DNA of 64,000 bases, from assembly GCA_030848705.1 (NCBI GenBank), contig CM061245.1:65126006-65190005 (forward strand), given 5' to 3'. This document shows positions 57,501 through 64,000 of this stretch, one piece after another. This DNA is from Heracleum sosnowskyi. Its lineage: Eukaryota > Streptophyta > Magnoliopsida > Apiales > Apiaceae. The position numbers and the translations under genes are program-made. The first letter of the stretch is position 1; each line of letters begins with the position of its first letter. A model generated the notes under the pieces. It did no database searches. It was not told where the DNA came from and was given only the letters and a program-made list of their open reading frames with translations.

Positions 57501-58773
57501 TGTACATGGTCTTATCATCCATCAAATGGATGTAAAGACAGCTTTTCTTCATGGTGATCTTGAAGAAGAGATTTATATGGATCAGCCTGAGGGATTTGTT
57601 GCTTCTGGTAACGAGAGGAAAGTATGTAAGTTAATCAAGTCTATATATGGCTTAAAACAAGCTCCTAGAGACTGGCATAAAAAGTTTGATGACACTGTTT
57701 TAGAATCAGAATTTGTAGTTAATGAAAGTGACAAGTGTGTCTACTATATGGTAAAAGGAAATGAATGTATTATCGTGTGCCTATATGTGGATGATATATT
57801 ATTGTTTGGAACCAATATTGAGGTTATTAACGAGACAAAAAGTTTCTTGAAAAGGCACTTTGAAATGAAGGATATGGGTGAGGCTAGGGTGATTCTTGGA
57901 GTCAAGTTGACACAGTCAACTGATGGAATAACATTGTCACAATCTCATTATATAGAGAAATCTATACTTGAGAAGTATGGTTATTCAAATTGTAGAATCG
58001 CTAGTACACCGTACGATCCTAAAGTTGCCCTAGTCAAGAATAGTTCGGGAATTCCTGTGTCTCAGTTAAGGTATTCTCAGATTATTGGGAGTTTGCAATA
58101 TCTTGCTAATGTGACTAGACCAGATATTTCTTATTCTGTGTCTAAGTTAGCTAGATATACAAGCTGTCCGAACAAGACTCATTGGGAGGCACTGGATAGA
58201 GTTCTTAGATATCTTAAGGGAACTATTTCCCTTGGTTTGCATTATCGAAGATTCCCTGGAGTACTCGAGGGATACAGTGATGCAAGTTGGATAGCTAAGA
58301 AATCTGGTACCAATGGAGTGACTGGATATTTGTTTACCCTAGCAGGTGGAGCAATATCCTGGAAGTCTACTAGACAGACTTTGATAACTCGGTCTACTTT
58401 TGAGGCTGAGTTGTGTGCACTAGATGCCACGGGGACGGAGGCTGAATGGTTGCATGGACTTATGTCAGTGTTACCTGTAGTAAGCAGACCGCTTCCAGCC
58501 ATTACTGTTCATTGTGATAGCCGTACAACTATCGACAAGATCAGTAGTGAAAAGTATAATGCTAAAACAAAGAGACACATCCAAGTTAGACTTAAGTCTA
58601 TAAGGGGTCTTGTGTCTGAAAGGATTATTGCTGTAGAGTTCATTGGAACTCAGGATAATATAGTTGATCCTTTGACTAAAGGACTTGAGCATGCAGTAGT
58701 CCTTAAGTCTAGGTTGGGGATGGGACTGATAGCCCATCATGATTCATCAGCAGCGGGAACCCAATACACCTGA
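54587..58773 (+). pseudogene. Gag-Pol polyprotein of copia element E (one frameshift, one nonsense)
   Basis: It starts at ATG 54587 (MVNGTVTPDG). The order is UBN2-type gag (FSRWQKKMKLWL, LWEKLDQTH), knuckle CWSCGQVGHWSKDY whose last Cys is Tyr (55454-55456), protease LIDTGANVH, pre-integrase WHARLGHLNFG, integrase (DICEFGG, RSDRGGEYTS, SNGVAERKNR), RT (YKARLVAKGFRQ, HQMDVKTAFLHG, YVDD near 57785) and RNase H (YSDASW, STFEAEL, HCDSRTT). A 71-bp tandem duplication from 56885 shifts the frame; TGA at 57478-57480 stands where Arg is expected (CGA to TGA). All domains are otherwise present, including RNase H to the final stop. The element cannot make Gag-Pol itself but could move in trans. Confidence 0.93.
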
Positions 58774-59304
58774 GAGGAGATCCCTTGAAGTGTATTCAAT
58801 GTGGTAATAACAAGCTGTGAGGGTGAGTTGGTAGTACCTTTACTATATACCTTGATACACACGTATCTGAGTCTATCCCCTGTAAACCTAAAAGGTACTG
58901 TTACTGCCAGTATAGCAAGAGTTAGTTTGAACTCTGAATGGGGTCAAGTCATTTGACGAGATGATCGCAGTACATCTCTGGAGATGCCCAGCTAAGCGAA
59001 TGTAATTGTGTGGTCACAATTAGAGGAAAGGGTTATTCCTTGAAGCATTCGACGAACAGGATCGAGACAGGACCATTAACGTCTCAAAGCCGTAGATCAG
59101 CACCATAGCCTTTGATATGTCGTCGTCTATGGAGTGTGGTTACACCAAACGGATAAAGATTCAAGGTGAAACATTCCATCTAGATCCGGTAGCCATCGAA
59201 GTAGAGGACTTAGGAGGGTTAAAACCCGGAAGGGTACCGACTCTGAAAAACATGTCATGATAAGGACCGATATGTAAGCATTTCTGTATGGATTTGTGGG
59301 GGAT
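58774..59304 (+). other. 3' untranslated region and purine tract of element E
   Basis: About 530 bp without open frames between the pol stop and the 3' LTR. The G-rich stretch GATTTGTGGGGGAT directly before 59305 is the likely polypurine tract. Confidence 0.7.
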
Positions 59305-60672
59305 TGTTAGAAAACGGAAAGTTTGAGGCATATTTTATATATGTTCTTGATGGAATTTCCAGAAACTAACAATTGGAGGTTGTTCCTTGTAATGAGGACT
59401 TAAACTTTCATGTTTGGATCTAAGACATTTTCTTAGTGTAATCCATAAATAAATTGAGTTGAAATAGGTTGCTTGAAATGGGTTATGTGGGTTGGTTATA
59501 TTGAAATAACTTGTATCCCACATAGCATAGGTAATGAGAGGTTGGTGGGTTTATATAGAAACATGTGCAAGAGTAGTGTACAACTACTAAGGCATGTGGG
59601 TGTGCATGGTGTTAGTATGTGCCTCGCGCACACACACACACGCGCGCCGCCGCCGCCCGCCTCGCCTCGCCCCGCCACGACTCGACTCGGGTCGAAGGGC
59701 GATTTGGGCGAATGTCTCGGCGTCTTGTGTACGCGAGGCGACCTGGGCGAGGAATTTTATTACCTGTTTATTTAATATTAGTTATTGATTTAATTTAACA
59801 GTATCAGTATTTATTTATAACAGCTAATCGAACTGGGTCAGGATTTATATTAAATCCTGATGGACCAGTTCTTGGATCAAATCCTGATGGCCTGGTCAGT
59901 ACTTGGAGTGAAATCCTGATGGCCTGGTCAGTATTTGGATCCTGATGATGGTCCAGTCCTGACGAAATCCTGATGGTCGATCAAGTACTGATGCCACTCC
60001 TGACGGACAGCAAGTCCTGATGGCTTGGAGTACTGATGATGATCAAATCCTGATGGACCAGGAAATCCTGACTAAGCTGTTAAATCCTGATGACTACTGT
60101 TATGGTAATTAAATCAGAATATTTAGTATTAAATGCCATATCTTCAGTTACAATATTTGTTCTGTTTACGTTTTATTTTGTATTTTATATATAGATACAA
60201 AACATAACGTTTGACTAGGCAGTGACATATACGTAACTCTGAAAACCCTAGCAACTATTATCTTCTCTGTTTTTTCTCTCAACACATACAGAATACATAG
60301 TTCTTGGGCGAAGTGAGGTGCAGGTCGTTGTTGATCATTGCCATATCTGTGAGTGGATTGATCTGTGCTGTTTTATCCTGGGAGTGATATTGCTGCAACC
60401 CAACACAGCGTAAGTGGGCCAATAATCTCTTCAAGAACAGACAAGACTTATCGAAGGCTTGGCGACTCAGCTGTTTTATTTATCTATCAGTATTTGCTAA
60501 AGCTCCTGAGAGATAAGTGTTCTTTCTTGTCTTGTTATTTTCAGTCTCTGATTATACTTTTGTTTCGACCTTTGTGTTTGTTTCGTTATTTGGTATTTTT
60601 TGCTGTTCTTGTTAATACAATATATATATAACTGCCCTATTGTTGTTGTGTAGTTAGTAATTATACCCAACA
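59305..60672 (+). repeat. 3' LTR of copia element E (1,368 bp)
   Basis: Near-identical to 53172-54537, with a 2-bp longer (CA)n run and scattered substitutions. It ends TACCCAACA, followed by target copy TATAG. Confidence 0.95.
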
Positions 60673-61117
60673 TATAGTGGCATATGAACTGATAAGTGCT
60701 ATGTGTTTAGATGATATATTGAGTTGAGTATGTTATTTTATAATTGTGAGTTCAGATTAATTAAGTTAAGTTATGTAAATCTGTTAGTTTGTAAATTGAT
60801 TCTTGGCTGTTGATATTAGTATAATACAAGTGGATTGTTATATATATAGAGGAAGTGCTGCCGAATTTCCGGCAGGACTATTAAGTAAATATTATTTGAT
60901 AATGGTATATGATATGATATGCTAGTCTAAATGCATACGTGAATGAAATGTGTTTATGTGTTAAATGTGTAGCTATTAAATATGTATAATTATAAGAGTT
61001 ATCGGTTCAAGTATGGGCTGTGTGTTATCTGAAGTATATGAAATTATGTGAATTAGGTAATTGACGTGCTATGTGATAAATGTGAATGTGATTGCTTATT
61101 GCTGGATAAAGTAACTA

Positions 61118-61200
61118 CAAGTCTATGCAGAACTATTTCTTATATGTTTACTGCAAGTCTATTCAGAACTATTTCTTATATGTTTACTGCAAGTCGAGGC
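61118..61200. repeat. 36-bp tandem repeat in LTR H
   Basis: CAAGTCTATGCAGAACTATT and the following 16 bases repeat at 61118, 61154 and, in part, 61190. Confidence 0.85.
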
Positions 61201-62707
61201 AGATTATTTGAGTATTAAATAAGTTGTGGATTTAATTGTGGATGGTTAAGTTAGAAAGTTTTGGTGTTTTAAATCAGGGCAATGTCCATTTTACGAATAG
61301 GTCATGCCCAATTTTCTGTAGAAAATACATGCGCTTAAGTTTATAAACATTTATATTATGTAGAAGTTATAGTACGAAGGCTAAAGTATATGTTATATTT
61401 AACTAGTGAATAGTTGGGCGGGCACGATCTCGGTAGTGCAGACTCGTAGCAACCGCATATGCGCCGGAACCAAGAGTTACCAAAATAGAAATTGTGATGA
61501 CATAAGATAGAAGAAGAGGAGAATCATAGTACTTCGGCTTTACGTAATAGCTAAGGACCAAAGGCAAGTTTACTAACTCGTATTCTTTTGTTCAGAATAT
61601 TGTAGCAAGATTTATGTTCCCATTTTCACTTAATTATTGCTTCATAACAAGATTCTTTTATTATCCTGAGATTGAGACAACCCATTGTTCTTGATTTGAC
61701 GAATTCTATTTCATTTCATAACTTATACCTTGCAGTACCTTACATTTGTCAGATTTACCTTTATTCCTTGTGATTGGAAATCTAATTCTTATGCATTTGT
61801 TTTAGCCTAATTCAGTTGATAAAGTTAATCAGACAGTTGAAAGTAATAGTTTGAATGAATGAGGTAGTCGATTGTTCCGACACCTAACTCCGAGTATTAA
61901 GTTGGAATTGGAAGTTTTTAATTAAAAATGAAATGTTTTAAGGACTGCCGACGCCAGTCAGAGTATCAGTATTATGTAGGCCAAAGTGGCCTTGGATCCA
62001 GTTCAGTATTTGGACATACCGTGGGTATGGTCCGGAGTTTTAGTGTGACTGATCATCCACTATAACTCATTGCGTCACAATAAAAATCCAATTCTAACTT
62101 ACAGTTGATATTGATTATTATTGTTCATTTTGCCAGTTAAATTGATTTTCTCATATATTGCCATTTTCTTGGCCAACTGAGTTCATTTTTATACGTATTG
62201 TTATTATTGTATCATTATTTGATCTTGTGCAGTACTATATACTTGCTGAGATTCTTTTGCTCACTCTTGCATGTTTTACCTTTTAACCCTTCAGTGAAAA
62301 GGTAGATTTCCAGTATTTAATTGCATAACTATGGAGCGGAAAGAGTCAAGATGACGTTGGGAAGACGAATTGATGCAGAGCATTTGGATCTAGTGTAAGG
62401 GTATTGTATATAGTTGATTTCTAGTAAATATTATATTGTATAAATTTAGTTTTGCCTGGTATACTTCACATCGAAGTTATATCAGTGTTATAGATTTTAT
62501 GTAAAGAGTATTGTTGTAAACATGAAGTTAAAGTTTAGTAAAGTTTGGATTCTTGTTTCTAGCACTATAGCCTAAAAGATTCTTGGTAGAGTTGGGGTCG
62601 TAGATGTTATATTTGTACTGGTTTAATATTTAGCAGGTTGTTTTAAATTGAGATTTTAGCGTGACGACCAAATTCCCTGACCCCGGATTTGGGGGCGTCA
62701 CAGACTG

Positions 62708-64000
62708 TTTTATTACTTAACACTTTCTCATACCGACTTAATATCTTAATCGGTTACTCAACATAGAACAAATTTAACTAACTCTTTGTGGGTTCATATT
62801 TTATGAAATACATTATGAATACACTACATATGGAGTGGTAAGCAAATTCGTACGCAACTTTCCCAACTACATAATAACTGTTGTTGTAAAGGAATTTAAC
62901 CAATGGTAAGTGATCCTTCCAATTACCTTCAAAATCTAATACACAACTATAGTCTGTCTTTTAGTCATTTGGATGGTCTCCTCATTCTGACCGTCTGCCT
63001 GAATTCTTAAATTAAGTCGCGGATCTCTGTCAGATACAATTGAACCCGTCATTCCATGTCGTACTACTATCTCGTTCAAATAGAGATGAACCAACTCATC
63101 CACTGAATATCTCTCGTCAATCGGTCATTAATAACCCAAATAGCATCATGATTAGTTCCAGGCCTTGGCAACTCTACTACAAAGTCTATCTTAATACGTT
63201 TCCACTTCCATTCAGGAATCTCTTAGTTGTAATAGTCTACTATATCTCTCTCGTTCTATCTTCATTTTCTGACATATCAAGCACTTAGATAATCACCAAC
63301 ATTAATATTCTTTTAAATCTCTTATATATATCCTTGCATTTCCTTCTTATCCCTTATACTTTCTCGTTCCCTCTTGTGATTAAATCCATTTCTTTTTCCA
63401 TAATTCTTTCCTTAAGGTGGCCCTTTCTCTTTGATCAATTCTGGTTGAATCCTAATCTCAGTAATTTCTTCTAGTTAATCTCTTGTTATTATAACCTTAA
63501 AGCTCCATCATTTCCAATTCTTGTACCGAAGATATTTACATCTTTAATCTCGCTTTACTACTTACAATATCAGTCATCCATATTCCTTGGTCAATTCTAT
63601 CTACCTCCTATATAGCTAACAACTGCTTTCAACAATCACATACTTTCTGTACCAATGTAAGATAAATATCTGGTTTAAAACAACTCCTCATTTCCTTGTC
63701 CATCATCTTTAAATTCTTTTTAAAGCCTCTTCATCCTCTTTTCCTTGTTATAAATAAAGTGAGAAATACACATTAACAACTCGGTGACGTAGCTCCATAC
63801 CTTTAAAATTGTTCTACTTAGTTCCAAGAACTTAATTAATCTCCATCTGATTTCCCAAATAATTCAGAAGATACATTCGCAGTAACACTCAGGACACCTT
63901 TCCCAGGGTGCCATCTTATTCCCCAAATAACTTGATCAAATCGACATCATCTTGGTTCTTATTCTATACATCCACATTGACTGGTAAGATCTACTTTAAC
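62708..64000 (-). pseudogene. Degraded integrase region of chromovirus G
   Basis: On the minus strand near 63030-63290 one reads CQKMKIER-like, IPEWKWKRIKIDFVVELPRP, NHDAIWVINDRLTRD, SDRDPR-like and QTDGQNE-like pieces in shifting frames. This is the pre-integrase and integrase core of a Tekay/Del-like chromovirus with many stops and frameshifts. Sequence from 63300 to 64000 continues in the same direction toward RNase H but is too decayed to assign. It is the same element as 46489-48680, split by LTR H. Confidence 0.8.

Larger units (their letters stand above)
53172..60672 (+). mobile_element. Ty1/copia retrotransposon E, complete with both LTRs
   Basis: LTRs 53172-54537 and 59305-60672 (TGTTAGAAAA...TACCCAACA) are flanked by the exact 5-bp duplication TATAG (53167-53171 and 60673-60677). 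By eye the LTRs differ at about 16 positions plus one 2-bp indel in 1,366 bp, so insertion is recent. The gag-pol frame between them has a frameshift, a nonsense change and a knuckle mutation. The normal tRNA-iMet primer site is absent (see 54539-54552). It is inserted in LTR H. Confidence 0.95.
48686..62702 (+). repeat. Long LTR H of a gypsy-type element, apparently solo, with nested insertions
   Basis: It starts TGTAGTAACCCG and ends GGGGGCGTCACA, flanked by the exact 5-bp duplication GACTG (48681-48685 and 62703-62707). After removing the Helitrons (49474-51353) and copia E (53172-60672) about 4.6 kb remain, with no gypsy coding sequence and no second LTR pair, so I call it a solo LTR. Retained parts are 48686-49473, 51354-53171 and 60678-62702. 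A hairpin lies at 49319-49358, (AT)n at about 51354-51382, and a 36-bp tandem repeat (2.3 copies) at 61118-61200. Confidence 0.75.

Noticed and set aside
53172..60672. Possibility that E is an endogenous pararetrovirus
   Set aside because: It has two LTRs, a 5-bp target duplication and an integrase upstream of RT, which define Ty1/copia.
61118..61200. Regularly spaced short repeat resembling a mini CRISPR array
   Set aside because: Units are adjacent tandem copies without spacers, in a plant LTR.

Overview
This is plant nuclear DNA, from a eudicot by the look of the one host gene; I cannot name the species. About 22 kb in the middle (19.8-41.6 kb) is a single intact gene on the minus strand, SAC9. 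It encodes a Sac-domain phosphoinositide phosphatase with a WW domain. Thirteen coding exons join in frame, all at GT-AG introns, into a 1,622-residue protein, close to the roughly 1,630 residues of Arabidopsis SAC9. I found no other host protein gene, no tRNA or rRNA gene and no CRISPR array.

Left flank, 1-17,290: a nest of LTR retrotransposons, each interrupted by the next. Ty1/copia element A (minus strand, apparently intact, running off the left edge) sits in the pol of copia B. B sits in the gag of copia C. C sits in an older LTR element F, and F sits against copia remnant D (plus strand). A, B and C carry the initiator-Met-tRNA primer site next to their 5' LTR. Decay increases outward: A has open frames, B has three in-frame stops in gag, C has stops in gag, and D is broken in many places. 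Between the nest and SAC9 lies a hAT-type MITE with an exact 8-bp target duplication (17,441-17,997), then AT-rich intergenic DNA.

Right flank, 41.6-64 kb: short AT-rich tandem repeats, then a cluster of non-autonomous Helitrons in both orientations, two pairs of which are nested at an exact A|T site. This is followed by a degraded chromovirus (Ty3/gypsy) G on the minus strand. A related plus-strand LTR, H, split G's pol between integrase and chromodomain, leaving the 5-bp duplication GACTG. H was in turn hit by a nested Helitron pair and by a young copia element E (53,172-60,672). E has two near-identical 1.37-kb LTRs and the target duplication TATAG.

The most unusual signals are these. (1) E lacks the usual tRNA-Met primer site; instead the base-after-next downstream of its 5' LTR starts a 14-nt perfect complement to a segment inside the LTR, which suggests self-priming. 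(2) A and B share a branch point and 3' splice site, with identical 26-nt spacing, across the gag stop/pol junction. (3) The Helitrons show repeated self-insertion. No part of the window was searched against a database; all family assignments rest on motifs read by eye.
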